Source of the DNA: Ophiodon elongatus
Taxonomy: Eukaryota; Chordata; Actinopteri; Perciformes; Hexagrammidae
Length of the DNA stretch: 64,000 bases
Reading direction: 5' to 3'
Assembly: GCA_016806645.1 (NCBI GenBank)
Contig: JACSYO010001810.1
Location: 62,001 to 126,000, forward strand
Shown here: one piece after another, positions 1 to 14,540 of the stretch
How the letters are laid out: each line of letters begins with the position of its first letter
How positions within the stretch are numbered: the stretch's first letter is position 1
Program-made: the position numbers and the translations under genes
Notes under the pieces: generated by a model
What the model was told of the DNA's origin: nothing
The model's input: only the letters and a program-made list of their open reading frames with translations
Database searches by the model: none

Positions 1-3000
1 AATATAACACATAATCTGTGTTATGTTGTTGTGTCATCGGCACCAAACATTATAGTGATGACCTAACATTGAGGAATCCACAGGAATGAGGAATCATTCA
101 AGTACATTCAATATGACACAGAATGTGTCACTCGATACTATGGATCAACCACAAGAATAATGGTCCGTCGCTTGTGAGGTAAACAAATGCTCCTGGTCAG
201 TGGTGTAGTGGTCGATGAAGAGGTGGTTGTGCTCCATAGAGGGGTAGGTTACAGGGCATATACCCCGTATACACCCTCCACTACACCACTGCTCCTAGAA
301 TAATTGAATGTTTTGTTTTACATACGGATGTGAGAGGGAAAAAGCATTTCAAGTGTGTGAATATTTAGGTGGAAGAGACCGATATGAAGTGGATATTGAC
401 ATGCTGGAGAGCTTCTGAGACGAGCTTCCAGTGGACACGTCTCCGTGAACTTCTGCATAGATGTGCTGCTTTGTAGTTACATAGCCACGCTGCATGCTGA
501 TACATACTGAAGATAAAAATGTCATCATGTCTTTGTGTGTGTGTGTGTGTGTGTGGGGGGGAGCAGGCAATGAAATGGAAAGATAAATGTACAGAGGAAG
601 GAAACAGACATACACTGAATGCATATCGGCATTAATAATGCATGTATGTGTGTACTCACCTATGAAGCCAGACGAGGGAGGGTTGGGCTGGATATTCTCC
701 TGAGTGTTGCCCTGAATCACATCCCACAGTCGCCACACATAGCTTGGGTGAAGGATGTAGAAGGGCTGGCCGGGATGGATCTGGCGGTGCTCTTTGTACG
801 GACCAAACAGGTTGTAGTCCGGACTCGCATACCACTGATGAAGAAAGAGAGGGGCACCTCTGTTTAGATGTCGGGTTCAGATGGCAAGATGAAATCAATG
901 TGGTCGTCATGAAGTGCCAGGTTTTTCAGCTCCCCTCCGCATCACCTTCGATAAGCAATAACACTTTGTCACAAAGGTGGACCGGGTGTCCCCAGAGCCG
1001 CCGGGTCAATGGAGCCCCCCCTCTGCTCAAAAATGCCTTTCCTATCGTTACTTCACTTGGATGTTTGAACTTCACCGTGCAGAATGATGTATGCAGAGTT
1101 TGACAACAGAAGACTGTTTTCATATTCATCTGCTGAATGGGGAAAGTTTCTGAGTGCTCACCTCTCCAGAGGAAATCTTAAGGTGTAAAATTATTTATGT
1201 TGTCTTGCCACCTGCCTCCTCAGTTTGTAAAAGCACGTCACCACTGCACCGAATCAAAACAAGGCTCGGCAAGCCGAGGTGAGCTGGGACACGAGTTGCA
1301 GCGGTCCAGTATGTTCACAATGAAAATGACGGAGCCAAATTCCAAATTGGGAGGGGCCACTCACCATATTGAAAGTATTAGACTGGCCCAGTCTGACTGG
1401 CAGCATTCTGCCCTGTGCCGTCTGCGGCTGCGAGGGCCAGGCTGGACCATTTTTTTACATCAGAAATTGAAATAGAAATGGTAAATGGTAAATGGCAAAT
1501 AGCATTTCATTTGTATATTTCTAGTCTTCCGACCAATCAAAGCGCTTTACACTACATGTTGGCATTCACCCATTCACACACTGATGACACCATGCAGGTA
1601 CCACCTGTCCATCAGGACTAAAGTAATTCGCACACATTCTTAAATTGATTGCACAGCCTTCTGGAGCAATATGGGGATAGGTGTCTTGCCTAAAGACACA
1701 TCAACATGGACTACGCAATGATCAGTCACGTCTGAGTCATGTCGTCGTCGTGGAAACGTAGTGCCCAACCCTCCAGTTCCCCCCCAAGTAAACACCGTCA
1801 GCTCTGTCAGCACTGGTGCACCATTTGTGCTGTTAGCACTGTTAGCAGCGAGCCGCCGGCTCAGATGTCGCCATGTGGAGGCAACAGTTATGCTCTGAAT
1901 TATGCACCTTTAAATATATTTTTAGTGAGTGGAAATACATGTTCAAACGTTATATGGCTGTAGGCCTACATGTACATTTTAAAAAAGGTAGTATAAATAG
2001 AAAACATTTTTCTTTCATCTTTCTAAAGCAGTTTCTGGATACTAGCTACAAAAAAACCATGCTGGTTTCTAAATTACAGTCATCATTTTCTAACATGTAC
2101 ATCACTGAAATGGAAAGTGTTTTAAATAATTTATATTTGCAAAAAGGAACAAATGACAGAGAAACACAATGCTTTTATGGCCACTAAATGTGAACACATC
2201 AGAAAGTTGTACTTTTATGACTTTAATGACTTCTCTTCAAAGAAAATGATTGAAAGGTAAAACGTGTTCTCAGTAGACTTGGCTCTGAACTACATTTAAT
2301 TTGCGCATTCCTCCACAGTTAGTGGGCTGATGTTTTATTTACATTATTCACATATGTTTTTTGTTTTTAGTAACAAAAGATAAATAATGTAGATATACAT
2401 GGTTTGCATTGAACAAATAAACACATTTTCTGCCCTTGTGGATAATCAAGTTGATTTTATTCTATTCAATAAGCATGTCTCATTATCAACTGAACCACTG
2501 TACGTGTTCAGTACAGTGATTCAAACTATGAACAATCAGCGTGTCACTTATTGATGGAAATGAAGCTAAATTATAATGGATTCGCAGAAGAAACATCATA
2601 AAATGTATTATTTTTGTACTACACATGAAACTGTGCATTTTCAGAGTGTACCACCTCAGTTTCTCAGTAGAGGTATAAAAGAACCTCAAGGCGAGACAAC
2701 CCAGACAAAGACATTGTTTTTCATGCTCTAGTCAATTTTGAAAGTTGGAGCTTTTTTGCTTCTATAACATGTCTTTTCAAAAACTAGTGAAAGAAAAACA
2801 TCCAAAATCCACATTTAGGTCTTTATTTTACTCTCCTTTGTTGAATATGTCTGTAAATGTATCCTAAATTCATCAAAGGTTAGCCTCATTTTGTATATTT
2901 AAACATGACATTTTAGCCAACTTGAATTATAAAAAACAATTGTCTTAATGCAAGTGATCAACTGGGGAGGTTTTATGGTGATATGACATGGCTCTTAGTA

Positions 3001-6000
3001 TTTAATTCACACAAGAGTATAAAGACATTTTTGTAAGTGGTTATTTATTATATACTATTTATTTATTGAATTAACAGAAAAGGGTTTGTTCATACATCAT
3101 TTATAGCCCGATTTATTTCCTCTGTAAAAACCTTTGACTCAAAACAAAATGACAAGAATTTTGAACCTGGCTTAATTCAATGTTCAGATTTCTGTGTTGG
3201 AAATGTTGGCAGAGTAGCACATATTAAAGATAATTCCTCATTTGCATATTTAAACAGGCTTTTCAATAGATCCATGAAAACTAACTTGAATTATGAATGA
3301 CATTGAGCTCCTTTAAATAAAGCTCCAATTACACACACACTTTGTTATGATACTGAATACATACATGATGCACTCAGTCACAGTCCACTGTGTGGGTACA
3401 GTATCTTTAGTAAAAAGACAACCTTTTCTCATATATAAAATGTAATTGTTAAGTCTATAAAATATCACAAAATGGGGAAACATGGCCATTACATGTTCCC
3501 GTAGTGCAAGTTGACCTCATCAAATTGCTTGTTTTATCCGACCTGGATAGGATGTATAGAAAAAGTTTAGGTGTCAGTGACCCACATCATGAATTTTAAA
3601 TCCTTTCGCTCTCTTCCCAAGTATCCTTTACCTTTACCTGTGTCACTGTTTGCCTTGTTCAGCTTCCCCAAGTCTGTTGTTGAGTAACGTGGAGCTGCAG
3701 CTACATACCAATGTGCTGAACACGTGTTTGTACTTTTGCTATTTTTACAAGAGCAGTGACAAACTGATCAACCCTTTTGTGGTAATCCATCCTTGAAGTA
3801 GCTGTTTCAATGATGGGCTTAAGAACAATAGCTTGCTACCAGCATTGTGTTGTGCAATACGCCTGGGAAATATTAGTGAATGAGACAAGCTGCACATAAC
3901 GACCCCGTCTGCCGCAGAGAACTAAAGGTTAAAGCCTGAAAACTCATCACTGTTCATTTAGAAGGACAAGTCTATTATTAGCTTGTGAAAAAAAAGGAAA
4001 TGGCAAAAGGAAAAAAAGAATACGAACAGACAAGGGCGTTATTAGTATTCCAAGATAATAAAAATAGGACAAAAAAATGGAAATTATTCAGAGAGATGGC
4101 TCCATGCAGAATGCTAATCACTTTAGTGTTTTTTAGGTTATTAACCTGAACACCTTATCCCTCGCAGAAGTCTCGGATCTTAATGATTGTAGCAGTAGAT
4201 AATTTCCTGAATAACAATAAGGTAGGATCGGGCGTTTATTGAAGTGGTGCTATTGTTCAGTACGGTTTGGTTAGGACACCGTTTTATGTGATATGCACAG
4301 CACAAGTGATGGATCAAAGGAGAGGGCGCTCTCCTCCCATTCAGGCTACAAGATGAACTGGCAAAAATCTGAATTGAGTTGCTCCACTGCTGACATTGAA
4401 GTATTTCCATTTCAGTGTCTACCTTCGGGGTTGAAATATCTGTGTATAAGATTGACTCAGGAGAATATAAAAAATATCAAGTGCCAAGTGGAAAATGTTG
4501 AATTTATCTCTGTGGCGGAAATAAATGCAGTTAGAAAGATGGTATTTTCAAAGATGAACTATATTTCCATAATGTGTCCTTTCCTGTATCAGTGCTTCCT
4601 CAGTATAGTGAGGTAGGTAGGGATTACTTGTGGAATGGGGAAAAAAACTGAGTCCGTATGATTAAGCTGTTTACCACTAAAAGGAGAGGAGGACTGGCAT
4701 TACCAAATATAGAGTTATACAACATTGCTTTTGAAATGGTTGAACTGTGCAAGCACTGGTCAGGCATGGGCTCACATCTGGGCTGGATAGAGGTAAGGGA
4801 AGTCTCTTTCCTTCCCTTTTAGATATAGAATACTCAAATGACTCAAATACCATCAAAGTCTTTCCCAGAAGGGGATATCAATCCATCACTTCAGCACTCA
4901 CCAGAGATTTGGAGCAAAGTCCATAAAATGTTTGGATTGTCTCAATAAAAGCAAAGTTACTCATCTATCTGGGGAAATCCTGCGATAAATATAGGGAAGA
5001 AAACAGTACGTTGGAGGGCACGGCACACCAAGAGTTTAGCCACAATTGCTAAGGGAGTGATCTACTCCTACCAGGGTCTACAAGATTGATGTGATCTAAT
5101 AGATAACGCTGGCCTTTGGGAATACCCCCAAATCGTGAGCTGTGTACAGTTTATGGGTTACAATATAGGAGGACAGGATGAAAGTGTATTGCAAAGGTTT
5201 TTAAAGCGTCCATAAAATGTAAATCATCATCTATATTTAATCAAAATGGCAGAAAATGTTCTTTACAGTATAGTAATAGTGAGTCTGAGGATGATAGGAC
5301 AAAGGGAGCTTGACACTGAGCTTGAACAAGAGGTCTGGAGAATATTGTCCATAACATGTGTTGGCCATAGTGAGATAGTGAGAGCAATATTATACATTAT
5401 ATAAAATAATCTTGACGAGAAATCTGTTCTAACAGCTGGATTTACAAAGGTACAGTTTTGGTTAACTCTTGCAGGCTTCCTTAATGCAGCCAGGAATATA
5501 TTAAGTAACTAGAAAAATACTAGCACACCTTGTTATGAGGACTGAATCAAATGTCCATGTTTCCCATTGCTTCTGTTCTGCTCATGAGGAGCTGTGACCG
5601 TCTATCAACCCTGTAAATCCTCCCACTATAGATAGTTTTATAAATAATGGGAATGATCTGTACAATTGAGCGATTGTAGATATGATTTAGATCAGTTTAG
5701 GCAGGCATAGAAGTCCATCTCATTGTGTCTCCTTCAAAAATCAAATGTATGTGTCTATTGTGTCCCCCTGTCTGCCCTTTGCTTCCTCGAATGAGCATGT
5801 TACCCTCGGACATCAAGACTTTAAACTTCACCACAGGCTTGGTCTGTTACTTTTAAACATCAGAAGCCGGCTCCAAAACAATTTACATAAAACCTCCCCA
5901 GATATCCTCATACTGACTCACGACTCGCCCCTAGATTCCAAATAATGTCATTACTATAAATGGATACAATGTTTTTTAGATGCATGTTTTTAGATCTGTC

Positions 6001-9000
6001 CAGCCGAGGAGCACCCTAATGCCTCAGATTCTCTGACTGCAAATTTTCTTTTAGTTTGGTAAGCAGCTTACAGAGCTCTGCTCCAGTTAAAAGCATGCAA
6101 ACCCACTGGTGCAGAGAATCTTGACCCATATCTCCTTCAACTAAGTAGGCACTTAATATATGTCCACATTTAGCTCATTTTGGGTAAAGCTAAAAAAAAC
6201 ACACATTCTAGTTATTAAAAAAAGAATTCTTTGAAATTCTGGTGAATACAAATGAAAAACTTTGACTCCGTATGGATTCCCTTTACTCCCCTGTCCCTCT
6301 GCTCCCTGTTTGTAAGCCACCTTCACCCACTTAGCTCACATTTCAAACCAAATGGGTAGGATTCCAGCTCTGTGGAAAAGCACTTTAGTAGAAACATTAC
6401 ACAAAAGAGGGGATGTATCCGATCCCAACAATGAACGTCCAATATCTAGACTTCCTTAATTATCAAAAATCCAAGAATCATTAGTCGACTTACAACTACG
6501 TGCCCGTATTGACTCACTAAACAGACAACAATAACAGCTGCAGTTTCAGTCACTTAAAACAGTCTCTAAAAATAATGATGTGCCATCTTCCTCAATACAG
6601 CATGATGTTCATTTAGTAAATCATGGTCCCGTTCAAGGTAAAACAGATGATACAGCAGGGTTTGCTTTAGGGCGCGGCTACCTCGTAAATGACAGGTCAT
6701 TACCAGGGCATTGTCTGTTCTGGGAGTTGTCAGTGTTTTCGTCTTAGTTTACTTTAACCCTTTCACAATGTGTTCGGCTACAGAATGTCTTGTTCTGAGT
6801 TTAGTTGTACTTAGTTCCACCCTCTCGTGTCACTTCTGGTTACAAAAAAACATGTTGACGACGGTCAAAACGCAGAAGTCAAGGCTTCAAAACCGCAGTC
6901 CAGAAATCACTGGAGACGTCACAGTTCCTACGTACACTAATGTACAGTCTATGGTTGGAGCTGTGTCTCCTTCAAAAATCAAATGTATGTGTCCCTGTGG
7001 TGGAGGGAAACTATGCATTGTCCAGGCTACTTAAAAGTTATTACAATTGTTCCTATCATGACCTCGGTGTCACATTAACACATCATCTATTGAAACTGCT
7101 TTACTGATTATTAAAGTCAACCGGCCTGGAAACAGTGGTGGACTACAGACAGATTAATGAACTGGTTTGTATGGTTTGTGTGAGCAACAGGCTCATTTCA
7201 TACACAGAAAACATACCTTGTGTAAGTCGACAGTGTAAGGTGCAGGATCCCAAGCCACCAGAGTCACATTCTTGTAGATTGAGCTTGTGTTGAATCGGTG
7301 CTTAGGATTGGCCAATATCTGTAAAAGCAAGAAGTCCTGATTTTATGGGCAGTTGTATTGACGCCTGAAGTCTGGTCGTGATCATAAGGTTGCCAGGCAT
7401 TTGAAATATCAAGCTTTAGAGCTGCAGGTACACAGATTTTATGCAGAGTCGGGTGAATTATTTCTGGATTTGTTACTACATGCAGAACCTTTCACATGCT
7501 ACAAAGTCATTTCATCCATTGCAAATACAAAAATATTGAATAGAGCTGCTTTAACAGAATTCATTCAACACAGGGATAGTTCAGCTTTTGGTCGATTGAT
7601 GAGACATTTTCGTAGTTTTGTGTGTTGTTAAAAACAGGAAAACATTTAGTTAGGAGGGGAGAGTCTAGATTTCAAGTGCCACACTGACACACTTATTATG
7701 GCTCTAGGTTGAGCTGGAACTTCTAATTTTCAAGTTCATTTTTAAGCTCTGATTTTAGTTCTTGATAAGATTGTACTTTAAGAACCAAGATTTAAATATT
7801 GTCATTAAAAAACCTGAACCATGTTCATATATATACAAATATATATATATTCCAATTATACAGTAAGAACGTGCAAATAATTATTATTGATAATTAATTC
7901 TATTCTCAAGTGGCGGCTGAGCTGGAATAAATATAATTCGTTGAAGCACAAAATGCAACGACGACATCAATAAATCAATGTCAACTGTATAAGTCAAGAA
8001 ATAAGTGAAGTCATAAATAATTCATATTTTCAACATTTGTTTTACATGCATTTCATTGAGTGACTCGGCCCTCTGAGTTATACATCTATCAATAATTCAT
8101 TATTGTGCATCATGCAAGGCCAGACTCTCACTCACCTGTGAGTTGATGATGCGGATGGTGGTTTTATTCCCCACGTCTCGCTCGTATCCCTCCGTAGGCG
8201 CTGCATTGAACCGTAAGACTGCATCATGAGTATCTGAAAGAAAAAACAGACTCCATCACTTGAAGCACATAATGAACTGACCTTTCAGTTTACATGTTAT
8301 TGCGTGAATACACAAGAAAATATGAAAACTAAAGCTGATTTATAATAATAAACCAGCTTTAGTTTTCATATTTTCTTGTGTATTCATGCAATAACATATA
8401 TACATACACAGTATACATGTTAATATATATACACACATATTTGAGTATTACTTTTTTCTTTCCACAAAAACCTCTCTTGAACAGCTCTTTATAATCAGGA
8501 AATCTAGGTTTGACTTTTTGTAGGTTTGACACTCAGCACTGGAGTTGTTTAGGTATGTTTTTCTGCCTTGGTTTTTCCCAGTCTACATTTATCTAAACAA
8601 TCAATTTAAAATAATTTTTCCCCCAATTGTTTTTTTTTTTCACATCACCACTGTGTTTGTAATTTGCTGCTGAATCTTTAATTTTGGAAGCAACTTTTAA
8701 GAAATAAAGAAAAACTACATAAAAAGGCACACTGAGGCTCACTGAAACAAGAACAGTTGTTTGCATATGAATGACTTGCCACTCGTACACATATACAAAT
8801 ACAAATTTGTCGTTGGATCAATGCATGTTGTAGACCGATCCTCAGAGTGTAAAATCATGATCTGACCCGTAAAGATGTCCGTCAGCCTTACAGACATAAC
8901 CAAAGTGCTCTCTAGTGGTTGGCTCCTGAAACTGACGAACCACCATTCATAGAAAGAAAACATTACAGTTTCACCACTAACTCTGCCCACATTTTGGTCT

Positions 9001-12000
9001 GTTTTGTAAATGTACTGTCCGTCACAGTTCACACAGCAACATGAAATCCTCAGCTTGATGGATGGTTGTACTAATAATTAGAAACTTGTAACGTCTGCCC
9101 GTCTGTTGATCGATCCACGAGTCCCACGGATGTTTCTCGTGCGTTGATCTGACATCTGAATGGATGACCCTCCAGATTTCGCTCCGACGCGCCTTCAGCC
9201 AGTTTACTGTTACACCACCGATTGGCATTCACAACAACACGACCTACTGCAAACACTCAAAACGTGCTCACTAGCTTGACATTGAGTTTGCCCTCGTGCT
9301 CCAATATAATACTGTAAACATGTCGTTTTCCTACAGGGCTACGCCAGACTGATGGATTTTCAAGAAGGTTTTCTTAAAGCAGCGGTCGTTCTTGGTCCAA
9401 TCAACTGAGGTTAATTTTACTTTTATAAGGAAACACTCACATCATCAATACTTTCACACAATAGTCAGACTTGAATATTGTGTGAAAAAGAAAGAAGAAA
9501 ATAAACTTACGAATGTATTGTTTTGTATATGCATATTTTATCATTTTAATTTATATTGGTTATTTTCTTATTTCTTTAAATTTCAATATATTTTTACATG
9601 TATGCTTTATTATTATTTGTAATATATTTCTTTTCAGTAATTTATTTGTGCAAATATGCATCTATATAATGTACTTATTTTTTTAATTACTATTTCTAGT
9701 TTGTATTGTTCAAGGGTATTTTGTTTTTGATGTTTTGATGCACTGACTGTAAGTCTCTTCATGGGGAGAAACCCACCAGAACTGCTTGAGTGAAATCAAT
9801 TATCTAACATGGCACCTGTTCTAGCTGGTTGAAATGTGTTCATAACAAATCATTTCTATAGATATTTTTTTCACACAGCCAGTGATTCTCAATCTAATCA
9901 GACTGTGACCCCTTAATCTGAGGCGATGCCTTTCTCATGACCCCCGTTACAGGCGGCAGAGGGGAGAGCAATTTTAATCAAAAAATCATTTGATTCCTTC
10001 GCGGAGGAAGTACTTTCAGAGATATTAAAAAAATATACCCAAATATCAAAAGCAAAAAAATACCAATGATCTGTATTGCGCTCAATTTATAAGTGACTCG
10101 CAGCTACAACCGATACAAATTTGCAACATGTTTTTTTTTTCACCATTTCCCACGACACTTGTTTATTGGTTTAACCTCCACCGGACCAGGATCAATATTC
10201 AACCCTCGGCTTGTTTTCTCAATTACCGTCTTTTTATTTCCGTGTCTGCAATGTCTCATGAGTGAAACCCACTTCACATTTATTTATTTTATTCTATAAT
10301 GTTTTTTTGAAAGAACAGAGGGATTTTAATGCGATTGGCTTCTGTTAAATTAGTTTAGCAGCGTTTAATGGAGACATCATTTTGCAAAATGCACCAGTTT
10401 ATTAAGTTTATCTGTACCATACAATCCTATTCATGATCTCAAGAGTGCACTTCTCCTGTCTTATAGTATTCACAACAACAACAACCAGGCATTTATATAT
10501 TTCTGGTGACTGTGTATACTGCATTACAGACAGAATAACATGTTAAAAGTTGAGACTTGTTATTATTAATGGATAAAAGTAAACTGTGGCTTTCTTTAAC
10601 TGTAATCAAAACAGGTCAGTCCACTGGTCTGGTTCAGGTTTACAGTATGCGTTATACTTTATGGCAGTTTCTGATGATGTTGAAAGCACGGGAAGTTGGT
10701 GACATGCAATGATTAAACTACAGTATCACAACACCATTATTCATACTCAGTCATCCAGAGTTTGATTCATTTAAAGCTTAAGAGTGCATTTGTCAGTGTC
10801 TGAGATTAAACTTGATCACACTGCTCCTCTGTTGGTTCATGGCTGACATGTTATTTTCCTCTTGCCACATGATGAATGACTTTTACTGTGTGAGATGGGA
10901 CTCTTACCGAGTCTATTCTGGCTCTTTGGGGCTTGTTAGATGCCCGATGACAATGTCGGCTTTCAACTTTATACAACTGCCTCTGGTAGCTGCAGTTTAG
11001 TTACTTCAAAGTTGGGTGTCTTTTTATGTCTAAAAGTGTGGATGCAAACGTCCATGTTGGCAAATGAAGCTTTAGCGCAAGTTCAGTCAGAAGACCATAC
11101 TCTTGCATGCCTAAATCAGTAATGTATTCCTTATACATCTGCCAATCACTTCTCACGCATGCTCACTCATTATTTACTTGCCGTCATTGTTCGGGGCTGT
11201 CAATCATGAAATCAGCTGTTTAAATCAGCCGGTCTCCTCCATCCAATAAGCACAACGAAACTATTACATGGTTAGCCTATCATCTTGCTGCTGTCTCTTT
11301 TAAAATATGACTGTCTCTCTCTACCTTCAGTTCATTCACATTGGCGTTACACACCCCTCCACCTCCCCTTCTCCGCCCAGTCTTCGCAGATCCATCAGCT
11401 CATCATTCTATCAGCCTCATCAGCTGCCACCTCCACCAGGTCTGGACTCCACTGGGGGATTTATCTCGTTGCTGATCGGGGCAGACAGCCCTCAATTACA
11501 AATCTCCCTGTAGAGTTCAAGCGCCAAAGACTCTGCCAAGACTTCATCATCACACATCATCTTTTAATAACAAACAATTATCTTTTCTTTATCTGACTGG
11601 TCCCCCCTGATTGAAATAAAACCAGGGAGAGGCAGACAAGGTCATAAGCAGACTACTCGATGTGTTGCAGTAGATTAAGTGTTTATTTTTACCAAAACAA
11701 TTAGAATGCATTATTCTGGTATCAATCATGGCTCCTCTCTGCTGATTACTTTAAATTAGCTTAGGTTATAAACTGACTGCTGACTTCTAAGAAAGGTATT
11801 AAATGACCTTGTTCCAATTACATTACAAACCTGTTAACCCATTATGTGCCTGAGAGCCCAGCAGGGAATATGTTGGGTGTTCTGAGTATGTTGAATGAGT
11901 TTTACCTATCTCCATGCTTGGAACCACGTCTTCACTCTTTCACATACTATAAAAAAAAGTTCTTATAATCTTTTAAAATTAATAATTTTTTCACCGTTTT

Positions 12001-14471
12001 GTATCAAAAACTTCAGTAGGGGGCAGTAGGCTGAAGCTTCACCAGCAGGGGGTTTACTCATCAATACCACAAACTATGATCTCAAAAATGACCAGTGAGT
12101 TTAGTCAAAAATATCATAAACAATAAAACACCATAAACTTCACAAAAAAAAATAATATTTTCATTGCATAATGCTGTAACAAGTTTCTGTTATTTTCTCC
12201 AACCCATGTGTTCTGGGGATGCAGTTTATCCTGTTCACCACATGATGGCAGACACGCATCACATAAACACACCCCAGACATTAACACACCCCACACTAAA
12301 ATAAACTCAACCAAAGCCTCAGTTACAAAGCTCTCACAGGGTGAACTCTGTGCTGCAGCCACTGGGAGAAACCCAATAATCCAAATGTCAGTCTGCCTGC
12401 AAATGGCACAGAAAAAGAGTATGATTGCCACATTCATCTTTTGGCTGTTTGTCACAATTCACAGCTGCAAAATGTAGGTTTTGATGCAGTGCAGCCTCTT
12501 GGGAAGGACAGTCGGGTGAGAAGAAGCAGACAGAGGGGGATCAATGCAGTTTGATTTCCTGTTGAAGCTGAGCCCGAGAATTGATGTAACAAAGTCAAGC
12601 TTTTCCAACACTGTTCAATAATTAATCAGCTCCAGAACATTTATCTCACTCGTCAAGTCACTTAGTCCCCCGACAAGCAAAATCTCTTTTCTTAAGAACT
12701 GAATACCATGATGATGACACACTGAACCAATACCCTGACATAAAGATGTATGCGTTTGCCCTCAGAGAATAAACGGTCATGAATTACATTTATTTATGTG
12801 ATGACTTTCCTATATTTGAGGCTTCAAATCGATTATTACAAGGTATGCATGTTCAAAATAGAGAAAACAATGATGCAGGTGTGGTACTGAAAAGACACAT
12901 TCACTTCCTTTGGTTATGAGCATGTGCATATGGGTCACATTATTGGACATAAACCAACAACCAACATCGAGGGATGATGATACATCAACAGAGATTACAA
13001 AGCACCTGCAGAGTTTAAGACCAAGGCTTCCTGCCCAAAACTGAAGACTGCCTCTCTTTTCTTTGCTTCTAAAAATAAGGAATACCACAGTCAAATGTTC
13101 TTCTTCCTCCAGCACTAAAACAGAAACCTGAAATAAACAATCAAAAAAACCACCTCCATATTCATCAGTAAGCCAAACAACAATTACTTAGAGGTGTACT
13201 TGAAGGCATGTTAGAGTCTGTATATCATAACTTTGCAGAAAATCAGAATTTATAATGTTCAGATTGCTTTAGCAACAGAAGAAGCTTTCGTTCAACGAGT
13301 GAAGGCAACAGTGTTCAAAGACTTCAGCGCTGACACGGCACCATACGTTAGTCCTACGTGACCACAGGGTCAAGTGCAGATGTAGGTTTGCATCACTTGC
13401 CTGCATCTGATTTTTAGTGATAGTAGTTTGCTCTGCTTCTCTTTCTGGGGCAATGCTATCTGGGGCATCTAGTGTCTATAGAACGCTCTCAGTATACAGA
13501 CATACGATGTAAATATAGAAATATAAGGCATAAAGCCCGAAGCTCATAATATTAAAGCTTTTGCTTGCTTTGAGCAGATGTATTCACACGGAAATGCAAG
13601 GAAGCTATACGTTATGTAAAGGAGCCTGATTGGTTACCAGAGGGGGGGTTCTGCTTTTTTTTGTGAGCCATCTGTCACTGAGTTCACACTCTCCCCACTT
13701 ACCAAATAGCTGCCAAAGTCTCTAAACCAAGAGCACACACGCATTCAAACACAACGACATATATCCTACTAGGCACACGCTCAAGCCTGTTCATGATCAG
13801 CTTGACAAGTTAATCAGCAAATGCCGTGCAAAAAGAATTGTTGCAGGATTATAGGTGAAGGTTGACCTTTAAAATTCAGCATTTCAGTCATTGTGTGTGT
13901 GTGTGTGCGTGTGCATGTGTGTATGTATAGATATATATAAATATAAATAAATAAATAATGCTGGACTTGTTGACGAGCCACAGTAAACATCTTAATTTAG
14001 GATTTTAGTAATCGTGTACTATTCAGGTAAAGTTATATTACACTGACACACAGTAGTGCTTTTACGATGTTAAGCTACTCTAACTAATTGTAGCGCGTGT
14101 CAGTTAACACTAACAGGGCAAATTAAGACTTTTGTCTATCGTGGTTTATCCTGTTTCAATTAAAGATTTATATTTGAGAATGTATGATACTCTTCCTTTA
14201 TTGCCAATAGTATTACTATTTAGTGGAGAAAATATTGTGATAGTTCTGTTCATGACAATGGACCTCAAATATGAATTATATGAAATATACTGTGGATTTT
14301 GCTGGTTTCAAGATCTTGAATCTTTATTTTCATGACCACTTGAGCTTTCCTTTCGTGCCATGAACAGGCCAAAATGGCCACAGACAAGAAATACCCAAAT
14401 CTAATGCCATGAAAATTACTTAAATTCCAGCTTCCTGGAGGGTGAGCCCTTTGTGTTTAAGGCATTGTGAG

Positions 14472-14540
<69 letters not shown>

